64,000 nt of DNA from Penicillus capitatus. Taxonomy: Eukaryota > Chlorophyta. The DNA is taken from NCBI GenBank assembly GCA_965649825.1, contig OZ287696.1:1240001-1304000 (forward strand), in the 5' to 3' direction. Position 1 is the first letter of the stretch. Each line of letters begins with the position of its first letter. Of this stretch, positions 20,279-31,975 are shown piece by piece. The notes under the pieces were generated by a model. It ran no database searches. It was not told the origin of the DNA and was given only the letters and a program-made list of their open reading frames with translations. A program made the position numbers and the translations under genes.

Positions 20279-22792
20279 TTAGCTACGACACTCGGTACAG
20301 AGATGGCCACTCACCGCCAGATGATCGGACGGGTACACCTCGGAGGGACACGGCTTCCCTATCCTCTCGGGAGAGGGTATGGGAATGTCCCGTTCGACGT
20401 CCACGAAGCGCGGCTCGTACCAAACGTAGTCCAGCAGTCCTTTGAAGCCTTCAGTGAAGTTCGAGTAGGGCGTTTCGAGACCTGACACACAGCCGAACGT
20501 CTGTTAGACGTGATCGAACGAACAGCTTTCGATCGTTCGTTCCCTACTCATTGCGCTTCGAAGCTCGAACGGCGCCTCGACGTCGATGCCTTCGACTGGA
20601 TCCCCTTCGCCCTCGTCTGCGCTCTCGTACAGCCGCGACACGTCGTCTTCTGGTGTCATCTGGGCGGAGAAACAGACGGAGTCGGTGTCGAGCCGAGCAG
20701 AGGCGATCACCTTGGTCCAGCGGAACTTCCGGCACTCGCTCCACTCCCAGTGGTCCTTCCTAAGGCGGCCGTCGCGCAGCAGCGTCAGTGCGGCTGCGTC
20801 CACAAAGAGCGTTGCGGCTTCTGCTTCGCCGAGAGCCAGACAGCATACCGTCGACTTTCCCGGTGGCCAGATCGACGCTGCTGTTCAGATCGCCGACCAG
20901 CACCAGCTGCGCACTCTCTTCGACGGATCGCGCCCAGACGCTCGCCCGGTGGAGCATGTCGAGGACGTGGAAGACGCGTATGTGCTCTCCGTGCGAATGA
21001 GAAATGAGGTGCGTGTTCACCACGCAGAGCGGCTTCTCGCCTTCTCCGACCGGCTTCAGGAGGACCGCCTGGCCAATCGTCACCACGTTCTTGAGCGCCG
21101 TGCTCATGTTCTTGCACCCGGCGATCATCTCGCGAAAGGGCATGAGGTGTGCGGGAAGCTCGCCGTTCAGGACTTCGTTCATGTTCAGGCGGACATGCGC
21201 AGCAATCTGAGTGCACGCGATGCAAGGTTCGCGGCGGCGCAATCGCGGACGGACGCACCTCGAATCGCGATCGGCGGGCGAAGAGGGCCTCTCACTCTCT
21301 CGTGGTGCCGCTCTTCTGCGCAAAGACGCCGGCGAATCCTACAGACACGACAGATGGAGGAGAGGGACCCTTCCGTTGACGTGACCTTCGGCCTGGAGAT
21401 GGGGACGGTAGTAGGTGTCGAAGGCTTTCAGGTCACACTCCTGCAAGCAGACAATGTCTGCGTGGTAGCCGAGCAGTTCCTTGAGCACAAGCTGCTTCCG
21501 CACGTCGATGTCGAGATCGTTGACAGAACTCAGCGTCAGTCTCAAAAGACAGGGGGCGAGTGCGCGCCTGGGGCTGCAGTATCCGAAAACGCTCTTCGCG
21601 TTCGGCCTCGAAACGTAGGAGTCGGCGAGGACGTTGTAGGTGACCACGCGGAAGGACGGGGACTCTAGTGTTCGAGGCGTCAGCTCGTGTCGGCCGTCTC
21701 CGGACGCCTTCTCCCTTCCGGGAGCCACGGGACCTGTTGGCGAACGGCACGTGCGTCGGCACCCAGCGGAGACGACACGAACCCTGTTCGGCGAAACGCG
21801 ACTCGCCGTGGACAGACGCTCCTTCTGCTCCGTCTTCGACGTCTCGAGCGACCGGCGTGCACTCGACTCCCAGTAAACGACCCACGTCTGGCGGTGCCGG
21901 AGTGTAGACCCTCTCTGTGGCGGCTTTCAACTTCGTCCACGACGTGCCTGTCAACAGAACGCGATCTCCTCCCGACTGCGCGGCTGGAGTGGGCAACTTT
22001 TAGATGTCCTGGCGAACCACTGCCACAGACAGGCGGATTCGTCGGCGAATTCGAGCTGCACAAGACCCAGGTCGGCAGCAGTCCGGAAACGAACGCGGGC
22101 GCACTTCACAGAGCGGGAAGACAGGGTGTCCGGCGATCGGCCTTTCGTTTAGACACATCTGGAATGGAGAAATGGAAGACGAAACGCGGACAGGCCTGGC
22201 TCACGTTCATGACGGTGGGCGGATTCGTCACGACCTCGTAGCGCTTGTCGCCTGCGATCAGCCACCTCGCTCTTCTCCATGCACGCTCGTTCGTCACTGC
22301 TTCGTCGACCAGACTGCAAGAATCGCCGACCTCTGCGAGACGGATGTATCGGACGGGGCAGCAACGCACGTCGCTTCGGAGTCGGACGCATAGAGAGCCA
22401 CGGTGACCGGTTGTTCTTCGACGCCGTCACACTCTTCCTGACCGGCTCGCCGGTTCCTTCCCTTCTCTAGCATCCAACTGGCTCGTTCGCTGGAGTTGGC
22501 TTGGCGGCGGCGGCGGCGTCTTACTCTTGTCGGAGCGGAGGCTCAGTCGGAGTCGATGCAAGGATCGGCTCAGCTCCTCTCCCTTGGGTCTGCCAACACA
22601 CATCTCTTCTGCCATGGACTCCGTGCGATCGAGGGGGACCGGTTGAGCGTTCGCACTCTGTCGCGGATGGTGAGGGTGATTGTCAAGTTCTCTTCGCCGT
22701 CGGGAATGCGCACGACGGCCTGGTCGCAGACACGCGTGAGCGAAGGACGGGACACTCCTCGAACTCACTTTCTCTGCGCTGCTGTTAGACAT
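20279..22792 (-). CDS. PDE12-like (2',5'-phosphodiesterase / CCR4-type) nuclease
   Basis: About ten small exons start at ATG 22792 (MSNSSAEK, a 49-nt intron, then AVVRIPDGEENLTITLTIRD). The order matches human PDE12: AVVR N-terminal domain, GDKRYEVVTNPPT, IAGHPVFPLCE|LEFADES, SWTKLKAATERVYTPAPPD, then the exonuclease/endonuclease/phosphatase domain with VVTYNVLADSYVSR, VFGYCSP, ADIVCLQECD, VVNTHLISHSHG, LVGDLNSS, ALTLLRDG, FKGLLDYVWYE and YPSDHLAVSG. PDE12 removes poly(A) from mitochondrial transcripts and cleaves 2',5'-oligoadenylates. Exon limits near 21,300 and 21,720 are not settled. A TGA lies between SGTTRE and ALFARRSRF near 21,300 and I could not remove it with a normal intron. One intron probably has a GC donor after YCSP. 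Confidence 0.8.
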
Positions 22793-22930
22793 GTTCGGCG
22801 CTGCGCCGAGTGCGAGGGACGCTTTGAAGAAACGCAGACGGAAATCGCGGCGCAGTAACGTCAACGGCGAAAAGGGGGGCGTACATGGCGCTGCCGATCA
22901 CATTCCGCAGAAGGACAAGGCGATTGCCTG

Positions 22931-23568
22931 TCAGGTACGACGTCCCATCGTCTGGGGCACAGGATCGGCTGGTCGCAGATCCGCGAGGGTCAGCGCCGAC
23001 ACGCGCTCATCGCCCGAACGAACAGCGCCTGGACCGTCTGGACGCCTTCCCCCATGCACGCCGTCGTCTCTCTTCCTCCTCAGCTTCCTGTCCCAAACCT
23101 GTCCGATGGAGATGGCATCCTGGATGTGGCGAATCGACGTTGTGCTGGGGTCCATTCCGAGGTCCAGCATCCTCGATAGGATCTCCACTGCCTTCTCTGG
23201 CAATGCTTTGACGTGACAGCTCTTCAGGAGCAGCTCGAACGTCTCGCTCTTCGGTCTGATTTCCGACGATACGCCGAGTTCGATTCTCCGCATCGCGGAA
23301 TCGAAAACCTCCAAGGCCGTCGAAAACTGAAAGCCAGTCGTCTGCGTTGTCCGGAGGGTCGTCTGCCGCTCACTTGGTCTGCCTCGATCAACGACTCGAT
23401 GGCGGCTTCGAGGAGATCGACTGGCATCCGACAACCGCTCAGCCTCGCCCCCTGCGGCAATTCTCGAAGTTCAGTCTGTCGACTGGACTCGGCAGCCGGG
23501 TCGACACTATAATCCCTCGCGGGGGAGCCCATCGGCCATCCGCTTTCAGAAGCGAGACGATCGTCCAT
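22931..23568 (-). CDS. Short PPR-like protein
   Basis: From ATG 23568 (MDDRLASESGWPMG) an exon runs to PVDLLEAAIESLIEADQ. A 47-nt intron then leads to STALEVFDSAMRRIELG and SETFELLLKSCHVKALPEKA with EILSRMLDLGMDPS, a helix pair with PPR spacing. The frame stops at 22931, but an intron near 23,100 giving an earlier end (TVQALFVRAMSACRR then a stop) is equally possible. PPR proteins bind organellar RNA. With only one or two recognisable repeats this is a weak member or a remnant. It shares orientation with PDE12 and YrdC; upstream exons may be missing. Confidence 0.5.
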
Positions 23569-24499
23569 CAGTTGCTGTTCGAAACGCGGACCAAGTCGAG
23601 GAATAAACAATCGAGAACGAGGGTGCGATCGGCGTTATTTGCGAGGCAGTTCGAAGCCGCTCGCCGTTTCCTGTTACGTCGTCTCGTCGTCAGTCGACCG
23701 CAAGCGCTGAACCGGGTTCTCACAAATCGATAGGCCTCCAATGGATTGTTGCTCTCACGTTCGAATTTGTGTTACATCCTCTTCAGTCGTTTTCTGCAGC
23801 AAAGAAGAGCGTCTCCTGACTAAATCGGTTGTCAAGAATCGATTCAGATCGTCGCACCAAGCCGACGCTCTGAAAAGAATCTTCCTCGTGCATGCATCTC
23901 ACACACGAGAAAACAAACATCACCGAAATGAATACGTGTCGCGATGAAACAAAGATATGGCGAAAACAAGAAACGACCCATCCGTCAATCCAGTCGAGCG
24001 ATCCTTCATCGACGATGCAGCGATGAACAACAGATGCAACTTTCCAAGGGCTTCTCAGGTGATGATGGACACTCTTCGGTGTGAGATCGTGCAGGCAAGC
24101 GCCACAGCAGTATACACTGTCGACGACGGTTTCTCCAACAGGCTGACGATGCCAGATCGCGTGGAAACCGCCGATCGAGGACCACCAGATAAGCATAAAA
24201 CGCACGCGATCCTCGATCGATCGATCGCTGATGGATCGTCCACAGAGTGCGAATCCGTTGCAATCTCGTGTGCATTGCGAGTGCGGTGTGAAAGGACCTG
24301 TTGAACTCTCGGCCTGCTGTAGCATTCTCACTGTTTCGTAACAAGTCTGGTGTGTCTTGGCTTATCCAGATCGTCGTCTTCCTGCTACACAGTCTTCTGT
24401 CTCTTTTCAGTCTGTCTACGGTGTACGTGGCGCGTCATTGAAGTAGTAGTTAGGAGATTAGAACACCGTCGCAGAAACGATGTCCTTTTCGATTTCCTG
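23569..24499. other. 930 bp without a confident gene
   Basis: Frames are open on both strands (for example plus 23957-24304 and minus 23783-24331), and each hides the other. Neither has a recognisable domain or a convincing join to neighbours. Confidence 0.35.
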
Positions 24500-24967
24500 A
24501 TGTTACGTTCGGTTTGCAAAATCGGTGTTTGTTTTGTCTGCCTTGCTGTCCTTATACCATTCGCTTCCTATGTCGTGTTACACTACTTTGACTTTCGCGA
24601 CAAGGTTCGTGTTCGCTCGGCCTCCTTCACTAGCGGCACGGACGAGGAATTCCTCCTTTTCATGATTGAAGACGAAGAAATCTCAGCTGCGTTGGGGAAC
24701 CTACTCCAAAGTTGCCTTCGTTTATTAGGACTCTCGATTCTCACGGTCGGGAGTCTTATCTGTTACACTGGTTTTGCAGTCTGTCCAATGTGCTGGTGTT
24801 GCTGTTGGTTCGGCTGCTGCTTCCTTGTCCTCTTGTGTCTACTGCTGCTAATGTGGCCGGCGATTCTTATGGTCTTCCTCGCCATGCATGTCGAGAACGA
24901 ATTCACGTCCGTCCATAACGAAGACACGGATGATCGATCGTGCGATGCAGACATCGGAATCTGTTGA
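24500..24967 (+). CDS. Cysteine-rich membrane protein, family unknown
   Basis: From ATG 24500 the frame encodes 155 residues. A first hydrophobic segment (VCFVCLAVLIPFASYVV) is followed by a loop of about 50 charged residues, then a long hydrophobic stretch holding the cysteine cluster CPMCWCCCWFGCC, then an acidic tail (EDTDDRSCDADIGIC). The layout suggests two to four membrane spans, with cysteines possibly acylated at the membrane face. The frame extends upstream to 24350 with an ATG there, but the residues look less protein-like. It could be the first exon of a longer gene reaching 25.9 kb. No homologue is recognised. Confidence 0.45.
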   Translation: MLRSVCKIGVCFVCLAVLIPFASYVVLHYFDFRDKVRVRSASFTSGTDEEFLLFMIEDEEISAALGNLLQSCLRLLGLSILTVGSLICYTGFAVCPMCWCCCWFGCCFLVLLCLLLLMWPAILMVFLAMHVENEFTSVHNEDTDDRSCDADIGIC

Positions 24968-25178
24968 CAGTAACAGTTTTTTCTCTCGGCCAGCGCTTTC
25001 CTTTGCGCAAGTGACGACAGTCCGATTTTACATTCAGCATCAAGCATAAGATGCGAAAGATGTCTCCCACGATGAAAGCCAAAAGAAGTCGAGGATCAAA
25101 CAAGTCTCAACTATCCTGTTGTCGAAGATAGCATCCGCAGTGTGGAAGAGCATTACGGATACTTCTGTGTGATTCGTC

Positions 25179-25957
25179 TTGGACTGGTCACTCATCTCTT
25201 CGTTTCCTGGTTGTGCTTTCCTCCCTGTGTCCTTGAAGGAGAAAAGAAGAGACCTTGCGAACAAGACATGTGCATCCGTCTATGACGTAGAGGATGTTTT
25301 GAATCACACATTACACTTAGAGGCGTTCTGTCCCGTCGGAACGAGAAAAAATGGACTTGCGGTTGTAATGAACTTTTTTGCGATATGTGAGCAGACCTTG
25401 AGAAGACGTATCTTGCGTCAACGATTCAACTCATCAAAGACTATGCACTCACTCTCGAAATATGTGCATCGTTGTCATCGACAAAGAATCGATTTCGTAA
25501 TGAACCTGACGGGCGACTTTGAGAAATCCGTCGGCTTTTTGAGAAAAAGATTCTTGAACCATTGAACAGTGTTCAGCACGAAATTGGAGAATTGACATAT
25601 GTAGATTTTCGCTGTGAGCTATCGCGTTCTCGACCACGAGTGAGGATCGATCCAAACGGATGGTGCAGCTGGATCGTTCATTTCATCCGCCGACTCGTGC
25701 TCCGATTTGGTCGGTTTTCTCAAGGTAAGACAAAACCTGACAGTACCCTTTGATGAGCATCTTTGATCGTTTACGCTTTTCTCAGTGTGCTAAGCATGCT
25801 TTCGATGACTTCGACTGTTGTTTACGATCAAGTTCGTCAGAATCGTCTTCCGACGAGCAGATGGCTCCAAGAAATGCGGGAAGTAGAATTGTACGAACAA
25901 ACATACCGTTCTCCTCCACCTCTGACGCTTCCAATTCTTGACTTGTACAAGGCATAA
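25179..25957 (+). CDS. Probable multi-exon gene of unknown function (limits uncertain)
   Basis: The best-supported part is the 3' end. An exon with DRSKRMVQLDRSFHPPTRAP joins by a GTAAG...CAG intron (about 63 nt, near 25,726-25,784) to SVLSMLSMTSTVVYDQVRQN and SRWLQEMREVELYEQTYRSP, stopping at 25,957. Upstream, two frames between 25,390 and 25,560 both look protein-like (EKTYLASTIQLIKDYALTLE and MNLTGDFEKSVGFLRKRF). I could not decide between them. Helical, coiled-coil-like segments dominate. No family is recognised. Confidence 0.35.
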
Positions 25958-26626
25958 GGCATAGAGATTTCTAGATCCTTCCTTTCGTTTAGAACTAACG
26001 AAACAGCATCAATAGTTCGAGGATATCGTCGGTAGACGCCTCGTGCACGGCTCAGTAAAAAAAAGTCGATCATCCACATGCAAGTTGTGCGCCTTACAGG
26101 CAGACTCGCCTGAGGAGCGTTACAGAAAAGTCGCAATAGATTTCACAACGGATGTAGTGATGCAACCGTTCACGGTGATGGCCGAATCGAAGTTGATCTC
26201 TTTTTGCATCGCGTTCCAATTCAAAGCATCTGAATCTCGATCAAACAGTCGTCTGCAGAGAGAAAGGTTCGTTACATGATTGGACGTCTTCTTTCTGCCT
26301 TTAAGAGTGACTGTTAGACGTAAATCGTCGTAAGATTGTAGAGCAGATTAGTATGTGACTCAACGACTAGCTTCCTTCAAGGAGAAAGCGATACCTGTCC
26401 TTTGCCAACGAGATTTTTCGCCATGCCTGGATGCCGAAATCAAAAGTCGGTGCTTCTTAATGCATTCATTAACGGATCTTTGGAATGGGAAATTGGCAGA
26501 GGCAGACCACATGAAGCCTTAATCTTCCTTATGTATGCCTTGAAGCTTCGGTTGATCAGACACTTATCTCAGCGAAAGAGAGTTAGCCACCACCGAACTC
26601 GCAGCCGTCCCTTGAGTTCGTCTGAG
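25958..26626. other. 670 bp without a confident gene
   Basis: A plus-strand frame (26043-26279) and an extension upstream of the SDR start are open but show no domain. No repeats were noticed. Confidence 0.35.
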
Positions 26627-27159
26627 ATGCCGTCGTACTGGGAAGGGAAGACCTGTTTGGTCACGGGAGGCACCAGGGGCATTGGCAGGGCAACAGTCGA
26701 AGCCTTCGCTGCCGAAGGAGCGCGGGTGTGTCTCGCGATCATGTCGAGATCGTCTTCCATGCGACTCAGGTCTTCACCTGCTCAAGAAAGGAGCAACAAC
26801 TCCACGAGACCCTGGCGGTGTGGAAGGAGAGTGGATACGACGTTCAGGTTGACCCGAAAAGGAATCTGTGGTGTCTCTCTGCATCTGTCTCTACCCCTGA
26901 AGGGATGTGTCTGCGACGTCGGCAACAAGGAAGATCTGCAGACGATGGTCCAGAAAGTGCACCTAGTCGAGGCGGATGCATTCCTTTGACAAACGCTCAC
27001 TTTTCTGATGATGCTTAGGTCGAGAAGTGCTTCGACGGACAGCTGAATGCTCTCGGTGAGTAAGATGCGTCTACCTCTGCCGCTGCACATGACTTTGTTT
27101 CAGTGAACAACGCCGGGCTGAATGTAGCACGTAACAGAGCAATAGATCACGAAGAAACA
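26627..27159 (+). pseudogene. 5' part of a tropinone-reductase-like SDR gene, catalytic half not found
   Basis: Five exons (26627-26725, 26770-26847, 26903-26956, 27019-27055, 27104-27159) join perfectly in phase. They encode the N-terminal half of a classical short-chain dehydrogenase: WEGKTCLVTGGTRGIGRATV with the NAD(P)-binding TGGTRGIG, TCSRKEQQLHETLAVW, CVCDVGNKEDLQTMVQ, and VNNAGLNVARN with the NNAG motif. Tropinone reductases begin the same way. The exon ends at a GTGAGT donor, but none of the three frames up to 28.4 kb contains the expected serine and YxxxK catalytic block. It may be a truncated gene, or the rest may lie beyond an unusually long intron or an assembly fault. Confidence 0.6.
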
Positions 27160-28423
27160 GTGAGTGACGTCTTCGCTCTGCGAATATCGTTTTCCGCGCC
27201 TAGCGGGCAACAGACCTTGCAAAGAATTCACTCTGTCACTCGGTATGGGTATCATCAAACATTCTTCGGATCGAGACAGAGATATCCGTTTCAAGTTTTC
27301 TGCGTTCCGAACACAGGACAATCCGTGAACCACCTCGCTCTGACATTCATATGCTGCCATGGAAGGTAGGATATTGCAGCAGCTGTTGATGCAATGCAAC
27401 GATGCAGAATAGCATTTTCTGCGTGTCATGCCACCATCTTGATAGGTCGATTCTACCGTGCATTTTTTCTATTTGTTTTGTGATTGTTCGTTTCTTACCG
27501 CCGATTTCTGCTGTCACTCACAACTTTCGTCTCCGCACCGAGTCTTGGCATCTATCGATTGCTTGATTTGGAATCTTCGAACTCTTTGTCGTACTTTACA
27601 TCGATATGTGCGAGTTCTAACGGGTCGGAGGAGAACTCCTGCAACGTCGCTGTCTTTTCCATTGCCAAGACAAGCGGCTCCGTCTGCGAGGCATGTGTGA
27701 TTGATCAGAAGACATCTGCCTGAAATCACTGTGTCTATTTATCAATCTGTCAAATCGCGACGCATCGAACACGCCCGGCCCGATAACGCACGTGACAGAA
27801 AATGCATTAGCTCGGCACAGATCACCCAGAAAACACTTTCGACAAGAGTCGTCTAGTGAACGCTGAATTCTGGGACGTTTCTTCCTGTGTCGACACACCC
27901 TAAACACTGCGTTCTCCAAAGTTATACGTTGATATCATGTCATCGATGCATACAACAGCCGTATAAGCAATAACGAATCGAAAGCAACAATCAAAGCGAC
28001 TTCGATCGATCGCACTTTCATCCAATCGGGCTTCCTCGATTGTTTTTGTAGTCTATCCAGCGAATTTCGAGAACGCGCGGTCAGATGTTTTTCGCTCTAG
28101 TTGATTGGCAGCGAGATCCGATGCGCATCTCTCTTGCTATGCCTAATGCGTGCCGAGAAGACATTTCTTCGATACCATTACAACATGTCAGCGTACAAGA
28201 AAGACTCGGATGCTCATAATCTGCGCATAGAAGGAAGAACATGTCTTTCGAATCAGACCATCGCTTCAAGATATGAAGCGCATCTGCGAACCGTTGGTAC
28301 ACCCACCAGACGCTGGCGGTTCAGAGGACGCGTTATCGCATCAGCGTCCTCTTGTCGTATTTATGACACGCGTCTCCGATATTGCATTGTCCCTTTGTCT
28401 TTTTTGCTGTCTCCGAGAAAACA
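27160..28423. other. 1.26 kb without a confident gene
   Basis: This stretch should hold the remainder of the SDR gene if that gene were intact. I read the frames for its catalytic motif and did not find it. Several 60-90-codon frames are open but not recognisable. Confidence 0.4.
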
Positions 28424-28963
28424 ATGGCGTGCATGGCATGCAAAGCGTGTGTCTGGCTCTACTGGTTTATCCTTACAGTGCTCACTGGAACCTATGCTGC
28501 GTTGAGCCTTGTCACCTTCTTCAACATCTATCGCGCCTATGATGACGAAAACAACGACAGCAACGAGGAACTCCGTGCCATTCTCGCAGCCACCATCTTC
28601 GGCTGCGTCCTCGTCGCCGCATTCGCCGTCTTCAGCTTTCTCGTTCTCGTCGGGAAGACTCTGATGGCAACCGGCGCCGGTTTTGGCTACGGTCTCCTCC
28701 TCTCATCTTCCCTCCACATGGCAGTGACCTCCCTGCTCTGCGCGCTCGTGATGCACGGATTCGAAGACGCTGTCAAGGATGAGCTGGAAAAAGTGGAAGA
28801 CATCGACTGGCAGGGACTCGAAACGAACACCTACGAGGCCACCTGGTCTTTCGCCTATATCTCGGCAGGCGTTTATCTCGTCTTTTTCATCTGGCTGTTC
28901 TTTGCTCCCGGCGCCTTCCGCAAAGAAGAGCGGGAGCGAGACGAAAAAGATGAGGCAGCATGA
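28424..28963 (+). CDS. Four-pass membrane protein, family unknown
   Basis: One exon of 179 residues starts at ATG 28424 (MACMACKACVWLYWF). Four hydrophobic spans are evident: LYWFILTVLTGTYAALSLV, AATIFGCVLVAAFAVFSFLV, GYGLLLSSSLHMAVTSLLCA and FAYISAGVYLVFFIWLFF. An acidic loop (EDAVKDELEKVEDIDW) lies between spans 3 and 4, and the C-terminus is short and charged (RKEERERDEKDEAA). The topology resembles claudin, MARVEL or SUR7-type tetraspans, but I see no diagnostic motif. A truncated second copy starts at 34,762, inside span 3. Confidence 0.65.
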   Translation: MACMACKACVWLYWFILTVLTGTYAALSLVTFFNIYRAYDDENNDSNEELRAILAATIFGCVLVAAFAVFSFLVLVGKTLMATGAGFGYGLLLSSSLHMAVTSLLCALVMHGFEDAVKDELEKVEDIDWQGLETNTYEATWSFAYISAGVYLVFFIWLFFAPGAFRKEERERDEKDEAA

Positions 28964-29133
28964 ACACACCGTACACGCATCTCTGGAGTTTGGAACAGGT
29001 GCATGTCGCGGAATCAAGTTGCAATTTTGACAAGCCTTCTTCATATGAGTTGTTGCTGGCTCCAGTCATCTGCATCACACATCAATCATTCGCACTCTCA
29101 TCACAGAAGAGCGATGTTGGCTCTGCGATTCTG

Positions 29134-31975
29134 ATGAACTTTATTAACAACGGAATGGAAGCTGCTTGCGTTCGAGAAACGTTGTTTATCGATTTCGACG
29201 CGCCGACAGCGATTGCTTGGTCCGCGAATGGAAATCTGATCGCCGTCGCCTTTCCGCACCGGGACCAGACAACCGCACGTGTCATTCTCCTGGAACCCGA
29301 CGTTCTGCATGTATTGTCCCGGCGGTACAGGAGACACCGCCTTTAACGACGCCGTCTTCTGCAGGAACACACGGTGCTCGAAGTCCCCCTTCAATCTCCT
29401 TCCGACTTCGTCGCCTTCCTGAGCTTCTCTCCTCCACACGCATCTCTGACGCTCATAACGGCGACCAAACAGGGGAAGATACTGTTGTGGACACCACGTC
29501 AGAATTCCCATACCTACCAGCCTGTCGCACTCAATACCTGGGCTGCTGAGCATGTGATGCTTCTGAGGGTGAGAGCAGAGATGTTGATCGATCTGTACGT
29601 TACATTAGGTGACAATCGAGACTGGAGAGTTGCTCTTCTGTCGGTTTCTCTCGCCGCCGTCGTCTTTCCAATGGCCACCAAAAGATCCTCAATACAAACC
29701 TGTTGCGCAAGGGGCACCTCTCGAACAGCGTTTCTGTTCAATGGAACATATCGTGATAGACGATCCGGCCTGGCTTAGGGTCGGCATTCTTCATTTCCTG
29801 ACCCTGGATAGATCTGGTGCGATGCATGTGCGATGCTTGATGGTTATCTGTATCTTCAGCGTCTCACTCTTGCTTCTCAGGTGCATCAGAGCGCGTTGGA
29901 TAAATGGATCGTAACGCAGGGACAGAGTGTGGGCGACGTCCTTCCAGGAGAGCTACGGTGTGCGGACGTCATCGGCGGACGTGGCTCTTTCCTCACGATG
30001 GCCGTCGTTACGGAATCCAATCCGTTCATTGCTGTGCTTTTGGAGATTCGTGGACATCCGAATGGCGCAGATCAGCTTGAGACGCCTTCTTTCTCGGTGA
30101 GATCCTTCGGAGAGCATCGCGAATCCCACGAACAGCCTTTGTGTGTTCGTATCTCAAGATGGAGATGCTGGCTATGGTGCGGCCATCGATCGAGCATCCC
30201 ATCTGCGACGTGCAGTTCCGTCCTGCATCACTGGGCGATGGACTGGTCATTCTACAGAGAAGTTCCGATCGGGTTGGCGTCTCGAAGCACACGGCCGTCT
30301 CACACGATCCCGTTGGCTATACAGGTAGACAATGCATCCGTCAATGGCTGCGCCTGCAATTCTGTTGATTGTAGAAGCCAAAAGACTGATTCTGAATCTC
30401 GACAGCATCGATTCTGCGAACGTCGAGAAGATTTCGATGGTTCTGTCCACGGATAACACCTGTGTTGGGCTGTGGGTGCCGGGGACAGCGCTATCGCTCA
30501 TTTCGTTGCACTCAATGTCGATCACAGATCGACTCGATCGGGGAAACGCATCCTCCTGTCTTGCGGGTGTTTTCAGTCCAAACGGCGTCTGCTTTGCCGG
30601 AGTCTTTCAAGCAGAAGGACGGCTGTCCCTGGAGATTTGGAGCCTGCCCGAGGCATCCATCGGTTCAAATGGCGTTTTCGAGAATCTGAAATCATTCTGT
30701 CTGTGGGACTGCATGCGTGCCGTCTGGGCACTCCTCACACATGCCGATCCATGGGATATCAGCCAACGTATCCAGAGGCATGCCCAGGCACTTCCGGAAT
30801 CTCTGGCATACTTTTCTCTCTTCTACTTGGACGGGATGCTTCACCGCCATCCACACTTCAGTCGTCCCCAGTACGCAGATCTGCTCGACAGAATCAAGAT
30901 TCGAGTCTTTCTCGAGAGTCGAGATCCAACGATTCGAGTCGAACGTCCCTATTGGTAGATGCGCTCGAGGTGCTGCTCTTCTGCAGGTCGTGCTGATGGA
31001 CTTATATTCAAGGCGCATGATTTTTAATCTCTATCACGCCTTCGCCTCCGCATTGCTGTCCAACTCTCAGGCAGCGCACATCAAAATCTCTTTGGAAGAA
31101 TGGACAGAGGGAGACAAAGAGAGCTGCAGGAGGTGGATGCACTGGATCGAGGAATTCTTTCGGCTTCTTTGCACAGTGAGGCTTGCCTTTCTTCCGGCAC
31201 AAGATAGGGATACCGTTTGGCGCATAGTGTGTCAAGACATGGTGTGTCCGAAACGTCAATGCTGCCGAGAAGACAGCAGATGACGTTCCTTTCGTTCGTC
31301 TCCTCTGCGATTCGCATTTCATAAAGCGTCTCTGCACACTCCTGTACTGTTTTTGCGAATTCTCAAAACTGAGTCTGTCGTCATCGCAGTCCAATGGTCT
31401 GCTCCCTCTTCGAGATCTGGATGTCAATGGACGTCTATTTGTCTGTCTTAGAAAAGCACAAGTTCTTCAAGGATACCTGTTGCGATACCGTCAGCCAGAT
31501 TCACCTTGTTGTGAAGAAGGCCAACAAACACGGGAGCATCAAGGATCAAGAATCGTGTGAAGGCGTTGAAGCTTTTAGGGACTTGGTCAGTCAGACCAGG
31601 AAGACATGTGGAGGACCTGTTCATCTGCACTATGCTCGACTGGATGGGCCCATCACAGAGGAGGTCAACGAACAGTAGATTCGCAATCGATGATGCAGAA
31701 CTGTGCAGGTCCTCCGAACGCTTCATCATCAAATCCCGATGATTCGTGAATCGACGCCATGGGATCAGACGGCGATCGAGACGAAGGCCAGAGAATTGGG
31801 ACTTCTGCCGGATCGAGCCTTGAAGGGACTGCTCTTGATGAAAGAGAAGGAAAAACGACATCCGTTCCAAATGTCGCCAAAACGCTACATACCGTACAGC
31901 GAGCGACATGAGCATCTCTGCACCGCATCCATGTGTTTGTTTGTAGTAAGCGATTGCCTCTTTTCGATTGCATGA
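29134..31975 (+). CDS. Beta-propeller-like multi-exon protein, tentatively a Mediator tail subunit (MED16-like)
   Basis: The N-terminal half has WD-like strands in several exons: DAPTAIAWSANGNLIAVAF, PSDFVAFLSFSPPHASLTLI then GKILLWTP, RVGILHFLTLDRSGAMH, and FLTMAVVTESNPFIAVLLEI. The C-terminal half is helical (DCMRAVWALLTHADPWDISQ, VPFVRLLCDSHFIKRLCTLL). Introns of 40-62 nt join exons, for example at SGAMH|VHQSALDKW and TPSFS|MEMLAMVRPSIEHP. A propeller followed by a helical region with a 'LLCDSH' segment recalls Mediator subunit 16, but the match is weak and the C-terminal zinc-binding cysteines of plant MED16 were not found. I prefer ATG 29134; an upstream in-frame ATG at 28960 would overlap the previous stop. 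The 3' limit is approximate. Confidence 0.45.

Noticed and set aside
20245-20310. Start of YrdC at 20310
   Set aside because: The codon there is GTG, and it lies inside the end of the PDE12-like gene. The first in-frame ATG is at 20244.
28960-29133. Start of the propeller-like gene at ATG 28960
   Set aside because: It would overlap the stop codon of the four-pass protein gene and leave no room for UTRs. The downstream in-frame ATG 29134 precedes the first recognisable strand.
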